From a virus, in IMG/VR virus record IMGVR_UViG_3300021479_000050, positions 1 through 34,035 of that record: DNA of 34,035 bases, one strand, 5' to 3'. Below the pieces are notes generated by a model. The model searched no databases. It saw nothing but the letters and a program-made list of their open reading frames with translations, and had not been told where the DNA came from. Below are positions 16,573 to 24,901 of this stretch, piece after piece (the first letter of the stretch is position 1; each line of letters starts with the position of its first letter). Position numbers and translations under genes: made by a program.

Positions 16573-18183
16573 TTACTCGGCAGTTTGTTGAGCCCAATGC
16601 TCTTCGTTCATCCGCTGCACGTCGGCGATCGAGAGAGGTCCGGTACGACCCGCGCCAGCACCCGTCTTTTCGGAGTCCGAGAAGCTGCGCATATCGGCGT
16701 GGTTCGTTTGAGCTTTGTGAATCGCGACGGCCGCCCGGAAAGTGCTGGTCACTTCGCGGCAGCTACAGCCGGCGAAATCGAGATTCCGCGTGACTTGCGA
16801 CAGAACTTTCTTGCCGTCTTCGCTCGCCGAGAACAGAATCAAGGCGTTCTTGCGCAGATTGCAGAGGGTGTCATAACCTTGGGCTGTCGGCAGCTTCGAG
16901 TCGAATGTCGGGATGCTGATAGTCGGGGCCAGGATCGCGGCATCGCGCACCGTGTCGGCGAAAGATTCGACCAACATTTCGGAGTCCCGAGCCTTAATCG
17001 CATCGCCCGTGTACTGAGGCGCTTCTTCTTTAAGCTCACCTTCAATCTTGCGATTGGCCTTCTCGTGCGCAGGCTCTTCGCCCGCGGCCGCATCGACTTG
17101 CTTACCGGCGGTCTTCGCGGCTTCAGCCATGTTGTCCATGTGCTTTTTCATTTCTTCGAACCCGTCTTCGCACGTCTTCTTGATGTGCTCGATCGAATCC
17201 TCCATACCTTTCATCTTCTCGTGAAAGGCCGCGTTGGTTTCGGCATCCGCGAAAAACACTTTGCCACCGAAGGTCGCTGCATGTTCGCCGCCGACCGTGC
17301 CGGCGTTGTCTTTGGCTGAGCTCACGCGTTCTTCTCCTGTTTCGGGCAGCCCACCTTCGGGCTTGGTCGTTTCTGGCGCACCCAGATGGACGTGGATGTG
17401 CGTCGTCGATTCGTTGTGCTCGGGGTCACCGGTGAGTTTCATGATGCCGTCGCTGTCTTCCATGGCCGCCTTCAGGGCAACCTTGTCGTCGCGCAACACG
17501 GCATCTTTGACTCGCTTCATCCAATCGGCAACCACTCGCATAGCACTGTCCTCAATTCGGTGGGTTGTTTCTGCACCACAGGAACAGAGTATATCGGAAC
17601 AATTCGCGTGCGTGCGCTGGCCCCACAAGTCGGGTCCTTCCGGCTGCATGGCGGAATCTCGCACGGCGCATCGAGTGCCGCATCGACCGGGAATATTGCG
17701 CAAGAACGCAACATGATTGATTCGGATCTGTCGTTGTGCAGCGTGACCCGGCCCGTAAATCTCATAGCGCGATTCGTAGCCACAGGAGAGTTCCTGTGTC
17801 GGATCCGCTTCTACTGCTGCGATCGCATCGGGGTGTTTGAAGATCAAATCCGCGAGCAGCAGATCATCCTCGATACCAGTGCCGCGCCGGATGTTCTGCA
17901 TGTGACCACGCGACAGCATTGACCAATTGTCAGGAACAACATCGACGCCCGGATGATTGTCGACAATGTCTTTACCTTCGGCACTAGCCATAGCCTCGGG
18001 CGCGAACACCTCTTCGGGATCGCGCTCGATCTTTATGATGCCGTCGGGGCCAGGCTCCAGTCCAACCTCATTGACGCTGTACAGCTGAAATCCGGTGCGC
18101 GCGATGGCGCACCCGGAGATCACGAGGAATCCCTCGGGCGTCTTTGAGCGATGCTCGGTGAGTTTGACTGGCGTATAAAACAT
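16573..18183 (-). CDS. Prohead protease-scaffold (DUF2213-type)
   Basis: 536 aa. Residues 1-~175 match the DUF2213 protease: GCAIARTGFQLYSVNEVG, RDPEEVFAPEAM, NHPG (76-79), ELSCGY (131-136, candidate nucleophile Ser133), INHVAF and GRCG. Residues ~300-400 are a charged helical/coiled-coil scaffold region (FHEKMKGMEDSIEHIKKTCE). The C-terminus has VQRMNEEHWAQQ. Between the two is an unusual Cys/His-rich stretch, residues 178-210, flanked by RDSAM and EDSAM, which looks like a small insertion or duplication. The protein should build and then clip the procapsid core. Confidence 0.8.
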   Translation of the reverse strand: MFYTPVKLTEHRSKTPEGFLVISGCAIARTGFQLYSVNEVGLEPGPDGIIKIERDPEEVFAPEAMASAEGKDIVDNHPGVDVVPDNWSMLSRGHMQNIRRGTGIEDDLLLADLIFKHPDAIAAVEADPTQELSCGYESRYEIYGPGHAAQRQIRINHVAFLRNIPGRCGTRCAVRDSAMQPEGPDLWGQRTHANCSDILCSCGAETTHRIEDSAMRVVADWMKRVKDAVLRDDKVALKAAMEDSDGIMKLTGDPEHNESTTHIHVHLGAPETTKPEGGLPETGEERVSSAKDNAGTVGGEHAATFGGKVFFADAETNAAFHEKMKGMEDSIEHIKKTCEDGFEEMKKHMDNMAEAAKTAGKQVDAAAGEEPAHEKANRKIEGELKEEAPQYTGDAIKARDSEMLVESFADTVRDAAILAPTISIPTFDSKLPTAQGYDTLCNLRKNALILFSASEDGKKVLSQVTRNLDFAGCSCREVTSTFRAAVAIHKAQTNHADMRSFSDSEKTGAGAGRTGPLSIADVQRMNEEHWAQQTAE

Positions 18184-18189
18184 GACGTG

Positions 18190-18459
18190 TTACTCGATGT
18201 CGTACGTGTCGCCCGATGCGCCGGCAAACAGAACCTGACCAATAGGTCCGTTGTAATTCAACAGGATCGCGCCGGCAACAGTGGCAGTCGGCGTCATCGT
18301 AACGAAATGCGCGCCACCATCCATACTCAAACTGATCGCACGACTGGCGTTCGTCGAGTTCAGCTGGATGCTAAACGGAGGCGAGCCTGCGCCCACACCG
18401 GTCGCGACCGTGCCGCCAGCGGGGATAGTTCCGGATGAAAACAGAGCGGGAGTGTCCAT
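18190..18459 (-). CDS. Small putative virion protein
   Basis: 89 aa, beta-rich and Gly/Ala/Thr-rich (SGTIPAGGTVATGVGAG, NASRAISLSMDGG, GQVLFAGASGDTYDIE). AAAGGATC nine bases before the ATG is a good ribosome site. It lies between the fibre-adaptor-like gene and the protease. It may be a small decoration or collar protein, but only its composition and position suggest that. Confidence 0.5.
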   Translation of the reverse strand: MDTPALFSSGTIPAGGTVATGVGAGSPPFSIQLNSTNASRAISLSMDGGAHFVTMTPTATVAGAILLNYNGPIGQVLFAGASGDTYDIE

Positions 18460-18489
18460 GATTGTGATCCTTTCAGGTGGAATTGTATC

Positions 18490-18819
18490 TCAAATATTTT
18501 CAGTGACGATGAGGCGAAACCCTCGGGGCTCGATACGACCACCGACGGTGTAGATCGTGTTTAGGATGAAATAAGTGCCAATCGTGGGTGACGAGATCCA
18601 CGTCGTGGTCACATTGGTTGGGATGTTTGTCGCGGGCGAGCTCGCGACATTCGGTGCTGGAACAGACCACGTGGAGCGTGCGATCTGATCGAGCGGGGAC
18701 ATGCCGGGCACCGCCGGCAAACCTGCAAGAAAATCGGTCCAATCAAGGCTGTAATCGCGAAACTCGCCTGGCGCCACGACGATGTACCAACCTTGTGCAT
18801 CTTGAATGAAATCGCCCAT
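18490..18819 (-). CDS. Fibre-tail adaptor-like protein (gp77-like)
   Basis: 109 aa. The start DAQGWYIVVAPGEFRDYSLDWTDFL and DQIARSTWSVPAP follow the pattern of small fibre-tail adaptor proteins, and the end YTVGGRIEPRGFRLIV is the usual closing strand pair. It follows the third LamG gene by eight bases, which supports a shared role in attaching a fibre or adhesin to the particle. Family call is by remembered pattern. Confidence 0.6.
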   Translation of the reverse strand: MGDFIQDAQGWYIVVAPGEFRDYSLDWTDFLAGLPAVPGMSPLDQIARSTWSVPAPNVASSPATNIPTNVTTTWISSPTIGTYFILNTIYTVGGRIEPRGFRLIVTENI

Positions 18820-18827
18820 GACGGTCC

Positions 18828-19952
18828 TCAGAAGGGTAGCGACACTATACCGGTATCGCGATACTGCGCCGACACGCGAAGGACACCAGATGCCGCGGGA
18901 AGTCGAAGTGCGGGCCTTGCGATATACGCCATACCGATTGCACGCACGATGTCATTTGTTTCTTGAATGATCGCAGTGGTCACCGGAAGCTTTGCTTTGG
19001 CGATGACCGCGTCTACAAGTTCGCGGATCGCTGCAGTGCCTGATGAAATGACTGTACCGCCCGAATGCGCAATGTCATTATGTTCTTTGATCAGGGCCTG
19101 GCCAATCGACGCAACTGTCGCGTGCGACAGCACCGAGTCGATACGTTCGCGAATCGCCGCAGTACCTGTTGCTATAGGTGAGGCTAACGCGCGAAAAATA
19201 TCATGAGACTCGAGAATTGCGGCAGTTCCTTGATTGGCAATGGAAGTGGCCGAGCCTTGCGCGCGGTCCTGCTGTTCGAGCATGCTCTGCACTGAAAATG
19301 GTGCAGATGGCGGAGTGAAGTTCGCGGTGTAAACCGCTTTCCCCATCGTGATGCGCGCTTCGTCGATGAATCCATTCCACGTGCTATTGGGAGAACCATT
19401 AGCGGATCCGATCGCTTGACCTGTCATGCCTTTAATAATCGACCCACTGTATGAACCGGTTGGCGTTTGCGCAACACCGTCAAGGTACATGGTAAACGTC
19501 GAACCGTATCGCACCCACGCGCCGTGATGCCATGATCCTGTAGATAGAACTGCACTCGGTGTACTTATCGCAACGCTCCAATTGGTAGATCCGTCGGCGC
19601 TACCGCATAGCATGAACATGTCACCGTTATTGAAAAAGCAGAGACATCCCGAAAATCCGGAGCCCTGAGATCCAAACACAACGGTTGATCCGCTAAGGCT
19701 GTTCGCGTATACCCAGGCCTCGAATGTCCAATCCTGAGTCAGCGGGGCAAAGATGTCGTTGCTCGTGCCGATTAATACGCCGCCGCCCAGGCCCAGGGAT
19801 GACGGGCCAAATTTTTGCTGAGTGGTGGAAAGTGCGGCACCGCCAACAGCCGACCACGAGCTACCGAAGACATCGGTGAACGTGGTCGAGCCGTTGGTTC
19901 CGTCGAAGTGCAGTAGCGCTGTCGACGGGTCGGTGTAGAGGGTAGCGGCCAT
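18828..19952 (-). CDS. LamG adhesin with 21-residue repeat stalk, copy 3
   Basis: 374 aa. Residues ~10-225 are a LamG domain (LLHFDGTNGSTTFTDVFGS, WTFEAWVYANSL, STGSWHHGAWVRYGS, MYLDGVAQTP, GFIDEARITMGKAVYTANF), close to the LamG proteins at 959-2676. Residues ~230-345 are about five 21-residue repeats with the core GTAAIRE...D (for example IATGTAAIRERID and SSGTAAIRELVD). Here the lectin is N-terminal and the repeats follow, the reverse of the other two. It lacks their shared 20-residue N-terminus. Receptor or decoration role inferred. Confidence 0.8.
   Translation of the reverse strand: MAATLYTDPSTALLHFDGTNGSTTFTDVFGSSWSAVGGAALSTTQQKFGPSSLGLGGGVLIGTSNDIFAPLTQDWTFEAWVYANSLSGSTVVFGSQGSGFSGCLCFFNNGDMFMLCGSADGSTNWSVAISTPSAVLSTGSWHHGAWVRYGSTFTMYLDGVAQTPTGSYSGSIIKGMTGQAIGSANGSPNSTWNGFIDEARITMGKAVYTANFTPPSAPFSVQSMLEQQDRAQGSATSIANQGTAAILESHDIFRALASPIATGTAAIRERIDSVLSHATVASIGQALIKEHNDIAHSGGTVISSGTAAIRELVDAVIAKAKLPVTTAIIQETNDIVRAIGMAYIARPALRLPAASGVLRVSAQYRDTGIVSLPF
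19200..19221 (-). repeat. 22-bp exact repeat within the tail repeat module (copy B)
   Basis: This is the second copy of the repeat at 186-207, in the same codon frame, within the stalk of the third LamG protein. Confidence 0.85.
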
Positions 19953-19964
19953 GCGCCGCTCCTA

Positions 19965-20567
19965 TTACGCGCCGTTGGCAGTGATCGTCATCGACGAAAC
20001 TGCGACGGTCTGAGGCGAAGTGATGGTCGTCGAGTTCATCGACATGTCGCCGCCGAAGGTGATGGTCGTGGTGTTGGACACCCCGCCCGGCGTGGTGGTG
20101 CTCATGGTCACCGTGGTGCCGCCCACCGCAAGTACGGTGGTGTTGGCCGGAACCCCTGTGCCCGAAATCGTCATGCCGGCAACGACGCCCGTGGTCGAAG
20201 CGAAGTTCAGAACGTTGCCATCAGCGGCCGTTGCGGAGTTGGTCGTCAGAGTGGTCGTCTGATAGATCGTGCCCTGCGCGATGACCGTGGTACCGGCCGA
20301 ACTCGTGCAGATCCGCCAATAGCCAGCCGTGCCGCTGTTCCCGGCCGCTGCGCTGGTGATAGCCGACATGGTCAGCACACCGGCAGATGCCGCGCCGGCA
20401 ATCGGATTGGACATAGGCAGCGACGCGAGCAACGTACCCGTCGCGCCTGTTGCGCAACTGGCCGGCACCGCACCCGAATAAATCAACAGGAAGGCCGTCG
20501 TCGACGCCAGCGTGGTGATGTCATTCATGTTGTCGTTCTGATGGGTAACACTGTATTGCACCGACAT
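19965..20567 (-). CDS. Putative virion structural protein
   Basis: 200 aa, Thr/Ala/Gly-rich. The N-terminal half has LLIYSGAVPASCATGATGTL and GTAGYWRICTSSAGTTVIAQGT, a pattern common in phage structural proteins. The second half (GMTISGTGVPANTTVLAVGG, then TTVTMSTTTPGG) resembles surface beta-repeat units in adhesins and may be a grafted domain. It starts directly after the decayed endonuclease and uses that gene's last codons for its ribosome site (AAGGATGAACC). Confidence 0.6.
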   Translation of the reverse strand: MSVQYSVTHQNDNMNDITTLASTTAFLLIYSGAVPASCATGATGTLLASLPMSNPIAGAASAGVLTMSAITSAAAGNSGTAGYWRICTSSAGTTVIAQGTIYQTTTLTTNSATAADGNVLNFASTTGVVAGMTISGTGVPANTTVLAVGGTTVTMSTTTPGGVSNTTTITFGGDMSMNSTTITSPQTVAVSSMTITANGA

Positions 20568-20570
20568 GGT

Positions 20571-20900
20571 TCATCCTTCATGCGCAAATTTGCGCTTTTT
20601 CCAAATTTCTTTTAACAGAGCCGACTGTTTTGCTCTGACCGCGGGATCTTGATATCGTCGCTTATGAGTATCGGACATTGTCTTCCGAGTCTCCTTCAGA
20701 TGCGACGTATGTTACCACTCCGACATGCGCTGCCGCAATTCTAGCACGATGTTCGGCAGACTTCGGGATACCCCTTTCTTTTTCGCAAAGCCTGTAAACC
20801 TGCGGCCTGACTGGTAAACGAATGATCGCTTTCTGCAGCCTTTTCCGATATAGAAAGGCGTGCCGTCGGGTTTATGATGCGAATACGTATAAAACATCAT
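20571..20900 (-). pseudogene. Decayed GIY-YIG homing endonuclease
   Basis: The first frame (20900 to 20712, 62 aa) begins MMFYTYSHHKPDGTPFYIGKG, a GIY-YIG N-terminal motif. The natural continuation is split between frames. PKSAEHRARIAAAHVG, a NUMOD3-like unit, lies in the -1 frame around 20710-20770. LKETRKTMSDTHKRRYQDP, a second NUMOD3-like unit, is back in the first frame from about 20700 to 20571 after an in-frame TAA. The middle region with the catalytic Glu seems to be missing. It overlaps the end of the MuF-like gene and runs to the next ribosome site, so it was inserted in a gene junction and has decayed. Confidence 0.7.
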
Positions 20901-21670
20901 TCAGGTTCCGGTAGAACCACCTGAGGCCAACAGCGACAATTGGCGTTACACCCGGGATGACTGCGAAATCCTGATCGTTTATCCACGATGGGTGGTTCGT
21001 CCCATCGATGGAATGTACCGTCAAGTTCGTTATGATCCTTTCGCACATCCGAATCCTTTGATGTGCGCCAGAAATAGCCAGGTGATCCCACATACAACGC
21101 CCTGGATTCAACCAGCGTCGAGGACGCGGTTGAGACAGCAGATCTCGCGAGCATGCGCGCCCGGGCAACCGTGACGTCTTCGGTGCGGAGAATCTCTTCC
21201 GCAATCTCCGCGCTGCGCCGGCCGCCGGCATGTGCTTCCATCGCGAGATTGAAGACGCGGCTCGCCGCTTCGAGTGGAATGCTTTTGATTTCGTCGACCT
21301 GATCCGCGATCAGCGTTTGCATCGTGTGACCGATTGGCGTCGACTCGATCGCGTGACGCAGGTTCTGCCCGAGCTCTTGCGCCGTCGCATTCCATGCATT
21401 CGCATCGCGGCGCGCCACTTCATCGACCATGCGCGCAGCTGTGGCGCGCGCCCACGGGTCGAGCACGTCCGAATATTTCTCCAGCGTGGTCACGAGATCG
21501 GTCGGCCGGTGGGCGAGGCCTCGAATGATCGTGCCAACTTGGCGACCGACGGCGACCAGCTGGCGACCGTAACTCTTCTCCGCGTTTCGCACGCGCATGA
21601 AGTGCAGGCGCAAATTACGCGCCATTTGCTTGAAGGAAGGTTTCGCGTCAGTGATCATAAAATTGCCCAT
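20897..21670 (-). CDS. MuF/SPP1 gp7-like head morphogenesis protein
   Basis: 257 aa. The C-terminal third has the family signature VRKDHNELDGTFHRWDEPP followed by SHPGCNANCRCW (the H...G...HPG...NCRC pattern). The N-terminal two thirds are helical, with RAEILRTEDVTVARARMLAR-like segments. These minor head proteins sit inside the portal region of the procapsid. The gene follows the portal, the expected place. An alternative ATG at 21658 would remove four residues. Confidence 0.85.
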   Translation of the reverse strand: MGNFMITDAKPSFKQMARNLRLHFMRVRNAEKSYGRQLVAVGRQVGTIIRGLAHRPTDLVTTLEKYSDVLDPWARATAARMVDEVARRDANAWNATAQELGQNLRHAIESTPIGHTMQTLIADQVDEIKSIPLEAASRVFNLAMEAHAGGRRSAEIAEEILRTEDVTVARARMLARSAVSTASSTLVESRALYVGSPGYFWRTSKDSDVRKDHNELDGTFHRWDEPPIVDKRSGFRSHPGCNANCRCWPQVVLPEPE

Positions 21671-21700
21671 TAAGCCAGATAATGGGAAATATATGTTACA

Positions 21701-21925
21701 TCAGACGACACGATTCAGGCTCTGCGACAGCGTGGGATCGAGCGATGCTTCGGCCTCGCCAGTCATCATGAGCACGTGCTCCAATTCTGATTTTTGCGAC
21801 TGCTCGACATTTTCTTCGGCCGCCTGCTGATAAAAATCCTGTACGAGCGAATCCCACGTGCGAGCGCCGTAGGCCGAGGTATACCCCTCGACCTTCGCCA
21901 TTGCTTCGCGATCAAGCTTTTCCAT
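21701..21925 (-). CDS. Small hypothetical protein between portal and MuF
   Basis: 74 aa, acidic and helical (DSLVQDFYQQAAEENVEQSQ, then LEHVLMMTGEAEASL). Its ATG overlaps the last codons of the portal by 14 bp, with AGGAAGCCAT before it. It has no membrane segment or Cys. It may be a small internal head protein; function not recognised. Confidence 0.6.
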   Translation of the reverse strand: MEKLDREAMAKVEGYTSAYGARTWDSLVQDFYQQAAEENVEQSQKSELEHVLMMTGEAEASLDPTLSQSLNRVV

Positions 21926-24056
21926 ATGGCTTCCTAAGGTGACCGGTTCCGAGCCAGGTCTTGAACTCGTTCATCGACACGCGATGTACGGACATGATGC
22001 GGTCGACGCCCTGCAGATCACTGTAGCTGGACACGTAGGCCGCACACGCGCGTGCCTGCGATGAGAACCCGAGCATGCACTTGTGCTCATCAAAAAATCC
22101 GGTGCGCAGATCCTTCTGGTTGATGATGTATACGGTGTCCGCGCCGCGATCGGGCCCGAGGAAGCAATCCATTCCTTCGTCCGGACCTTCGGCCGAACCC
22201 GTACCGATCACGTAGCCGTAGTCGGCCGCCATGACAGCTTGCCACGGGTTCGCAGGATCACGCGAGGTGCGCGTCGTGCCGCGCTGATTCTCGATGTGCA
22301 ACTTCAACCCGTGGAACTCGCACGTCACTGGGCCGCACGCCGCGTCATCGAACGGCCGCGCACCTGGCATTACACCACTCGGCATGACGTCGGGTTTGGG
22401 TAGAACGTTCGGAGGGTAGCCGGGCTCGCTGTACGGAATAGCGTGACGCTCTTCAGTGCCACCAGCAGAACCTGTCCATGCAGCGTCGCGGCTCTTCCCC
22501 TTTGCAGGAGCCGGTTTCTTACCGCCCGGGGGCGGACCACCTGGCACTGGGGGCTGATCCTCCATGCCCGGCATGACGATCCCCGCGGCAGGAACCGGAA
22601 CATCGGCGGCCGCTTCGATATCTTCTTCCGTGATGTTTGTCCACACGCCGGTTTCGTGCGACTGCTGTTTGAGCTCCTGCATCGCAGTCTTCGTGGACAC
22701 GGTGCCTTTTTCTTCGGCAGCCAGAATGGTCTCGGTGATGGTCTTGGCGATCGTGGCCTTTTCGAGCTCGGTCGGTTGCCACAGGGGCTTGAACGCGATG
22801 CTCATCTCCTCGTTCCACTTGATCCCGAGGGATTGCGCCATCAGCTGATACACGACCGTCATCGGATACAGCAGATCAGCGATTTGGCGTGCCTTGATCA
22901 TGTCGTAGTAGTTGCGCATGTCGGACTCACCCGTGGCGTTCATGCCGGCGGGTGATGTGCCGAACAGCTTTGTCTGCGGCATCTGCAGGGCGCCCGACAA
23001 TTGCTGCCGGAACTCTTGCAGAATCTCGGCCAGCCCCGCGAACGCGGCGTGCTCATGACCTTCGTATTCGTCTTCCAGGTCCATCAAGGTGACACCCTCG
23101 ATGCCCTGCTGCGAGCGCATAACTTCGAGCAGTGCGCGCACACCTTCCATCGCGACTTCGTTCGAGCCGACGAGCTCTTTCAGGCCCTTCAGCTTGTATG
23201 TGCGGATGAACGATTTGTCGATCAGCTGCGCGGCGCCGCTCGATCCGATGTCGAACGCATTGATCCGGTCCTGGATCGTTTCGAGCACGGACAGGCCCCA
23301 GAGATTCTCCTGGATCGCCTGCCAGTACGGAAGCTCGTTTCCGACCATGCGGATCACGCGCGAGTGATGAATTTTCATGCGCGGCAGGGCCGGCGCGTCC
23401 GCGGTGACGCGGTAAAACATCGGCTTGCCGAATTGCGGGGACGCAAAGTCCGTTACCAGCAATTCCAGGCTCGGGTCGACCATCCACCGGTCGAGCGGGA
23501 AGATGCCCTTGAATTGATCCTTGCCGACGGTCTCGATTCGCAGCGGAGTCGAAGGATCCTGGTTGGCGATTATGATGAACCCGAGGCACCCGCCGTACAG
23601 GCGCGACCACTTCAGCACCGACCGGACGCTCGTCCACAGATTAAGCTTCGTGGCCTCGGCATCCATCTTACGGATGTCCTTTGGCTTCATAGGCCCATTA
23701 AGAATGACCCCTTGACGAGTCATGTCTTCCGGGATCACGTCGATGGCGTTCTTGCAGACGAACTGCCCGCGGTACATCCACTCGACCAGCGTGCGGATCC
23801 GGGTCAGCGGGTTGAAACTTGAACTGGAGCTTGAAAGGATGTTCTGCGCGCCGAGCCCGAGCCGGTGCGTGTAGTTGACGAACGAGTCCTGGAATTTGCC
23901 GCCGGCCGTCGCTTTCGCCATCGGGGTAACGGCGTCCATGCCGATACTCTCACGAGCCTTGCTGTCGGCGACTCTCGCGGAGCGTGCTACCTGAGTGACA
24001 CCCACTCGTTTTGGCGCGCCGGCACCGTTACGCTTCCCGCCCCATCCGTTCGCCAT
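21912..24056 (-). CDS. Portal protein with inorganic-pyrophosphatase-like C-terminal domain
   Basis: 714 aa from the ATG at 24056 (MANGWGGKRNGAG) with GAGG eight bases before it. Residues ~70-480 are the DUF1073/HI1409-type portal: VEWMYRGQFVCKNAIDVIPE, WSRLYGGCLGFIII, later QTKLFGTSPAGMNATGESD. A Pro/Gly linker (~495-530) leads to residues ~579-705. That region resembles the InPase-like domain of phage proteins: LKLHIENQRGTTR, MAADYGYVIGTGSAEGPDEG, CFLGPDRG, FFDEHKCMLGF and FKTWLGTGH. The portal forms the DNA gate. The added domain may act on the virion interior or be structural; enzyme activity is not shown. Confidence 0.85.
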   Translation of the reverse strand: MANGWGGKRNGAGAPKRVGVTQVARSARVADSKARESIGMDAVTPMAKATAGGKFQDSFVNYTHRLGLGAQNILSSSSSSFNPLTRIRTLVEWMYRGQFVCKNAIDVIPEDMTRQGVILNGPMKPKDIRKMDAEATKLNLWTSVRSVLKWSRLYGGCLGFIIIANQDPSTPLRIETVGKDQFKGIFPLDRWMVDPSLELLVTDFASPQFGKPMFYRVTADAPALPRMKIHHSRVIRMVGNELPYWQAIQENLWGLSVLETIQDRINAFDIGSSGAAQLIDKSFIRTYKLKGLKELVGSNEVAMEGVRALLEVMRSQQGIEGVTLMDLEDEYEGHEHAAFAGLAEILQEFRQQLSGALQMPQTKLFGTSPAGMNATGESDMRNYYDMIKARQIADLLYPMTVVYQLMAQSLGIKWNEEMSIAFKPLWQPTELEKATIAKTITETILAAEEKGTVSTKTAMQELKQQSHETGVWTNITEEDIEAAADVPVPAAGIVMPGMEDQPPVPGGPPPGGKKPAPAKGKSRDAAWTGSAGGTEERHAIPYSEPGYPPNVLPKPDVMPSGVMPGARPFDDAACGPVTCEFHGLKLHIENQRGTTRTSRDPANPWQAVMAADYGYVIGTGSAEGPDEGMDCFLGPDRGADTVYIINQKDLRTGFFDEHKCMLGFSSQARACAAYVSSYSDLQGVDRIMSVHRVSMNEFKTWLGTGHLRKPYGKA

Positions 24057-24099
24057 CTTGAAACCTCGATTCAAATTGAATCAAGATGGTATCACCGAA

Positions 24100-24336
24100 T
24101 CAAGGCATGCAGTGCTGGTCTAGATCTTCGAGGAAGGGTTTCATCAGCCGGGCGAATTTTTCACCATCAAATTCGCCGGAGGAGGTGCATTGTGTGAATG
24201 CTCCGAGAAGAATCTGGGCGCCACAGCTGAAGCCTGTTTTGTACCCTGCGCACGCCGCCTGCCGAGTGGCCAGGCTGGCATTTTCACATGCCGTCATGGA
24301 GAATTCGGCCAACGACCCCGTGAGCGTGCGAATCAT
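24100..24336 (-). CDS. Small Cys-rich hypothetical protein
   Basis: 78 aa with six cysteines (TACENASLATRQAACAGYKT, FSCGAQ, QCTSSG, QHC). It makes an ATGA overlap with the upstream gene, which argues that it is translated. The spacing of Cys does not match a zinc-binding domain I know, and no signal peptide is evident. Function unknown. Confidence 0.5.
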   Translation of the reverse strand: MIRTLTGSLAEFSMTACENASLATRQAACAGYKTGFSCGAQILLGAFTQCTSSGEFDGEKFARLMKPFLEDLDQHCMP

Positions 24337-24599
24337 TTCCGTCCCCTATTTCGGACCTTCTTATCGAAGGCTTCAAGAGTTGGCGCCGGTTGCCGATGGA
24401 TGCTGTCGGTATCGAGCTTGGCCGCCGGCCGGGTCAAAGTTACGGTCAGACGATCGCCGACGCGCGCCATGTCCACAATGATTGTGCTGGCTTCGCCGAG
24501 GCCGCCCTGCATACGATACGTGCGGTTGTCCTCGGCGTCAAGCTGGACCGCCGAATCGAGAGACAGCGCCTCGATGCGGACCAGGCTCATGACGGTCAC
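24333..24599 (-). CDS. Small hypothetical protein
   Basis: 88 aa from a GTG at 24599 overlapping the previous stop (GTGA); an ATG at 24590 is an equal alternative. Sequence features are short strands (RIEALSLDSAVQLDAEDNRT, RVGDRLTVTLTRP) and a basic tail (KKVRNRGRK). It is part of a run of three small genes joined by 4-bp overlaps directly before the portal. Function unknown. Confidence 0.5.
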   Translation of the reverse strand: MTVMSLVRIEALSLDSAVQLDAEDNRTYRMQGGLGEASTIIVDMARVGDRLTVTLTRPAAKLDTDSIHRQPAPTLEAFDKKVRNRGRK

Positions 24600-24793
24600 G
24601 CAAACTGACTGGTATTCACGGTCTGCGGATTAAACACCGCAGAAGCACCACCAAGGGCCAGCAACACGTTCGCGACCGCGTCGGCCGCATTGTCCGTGTT
24701 CAGCGTGACGACGACCTGGGTGATGGTCTGCGCGCCGCTGAGCGCGTTCGTGACGTTGACCGGAATGGTCATGGTATGGGAAGCGACGGGCAT
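24596..24793 (-). CDS. Small hypothetical beta-rich protein
   Basis: 65 aa. MTIPVNVTNALSGAQTITQV and VVTLNTDNAADAVANVLLALG suggest two strand pairs and a helix. GGAGAATCAC precedes the ATG. About 108 bp upstream of it carries no gene I can support. It may belong to the head module because it is cotranslated with the two genes before the portal. Confidence 0.5.
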   Translation of the reverse strand: MPVASHTMTIPVNVTNALSGAQTITQVVVTLNTDNAADAVANVLLALGGASAVFNPQTVNTSQFA

Positions 24794-24901
24794 GTGATTC
24801 TCCTAAGGAATAGGTGGAGTAGCGTGATAACCCACGCCGGTCACCTTACAACTCCGGGCAACCTTTCGTTGGTACGCACGGGCTCTGTCTGCCGGTCTAT
24901 T

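Noticed and set aside
16168-17319. 383-codon open frame on the plus strand
   Set aside because: Opposite the protease and cement genes, which have clear family signatures. No ribosome site and no recognisable protein.
20712-20900. Programmed frameshift in the GIY-YIG gene
   Set aside because: Two opposite shifts and a missing catalytic middle part would be needed. No exact slip heptamer lies in frame, so decay is simpler.
21912-24056. Portal as an anti-CBASS Acb1 protein
   Set aside because: The portal family carries a database name linking it to Acb1, but I see no pair of H-x-T/S phosphodiesterase motifs. The C-terminal domain is InPase-like instead.
24794-24901. A gene in the gap before the 24902-25498 gene's downstream neighbour
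   Set aside because: The open frame there on the minus strand runs over the end of the 24902-25498 gene in another frame. It has Arg/Cys shadow composition and no ribosome site.
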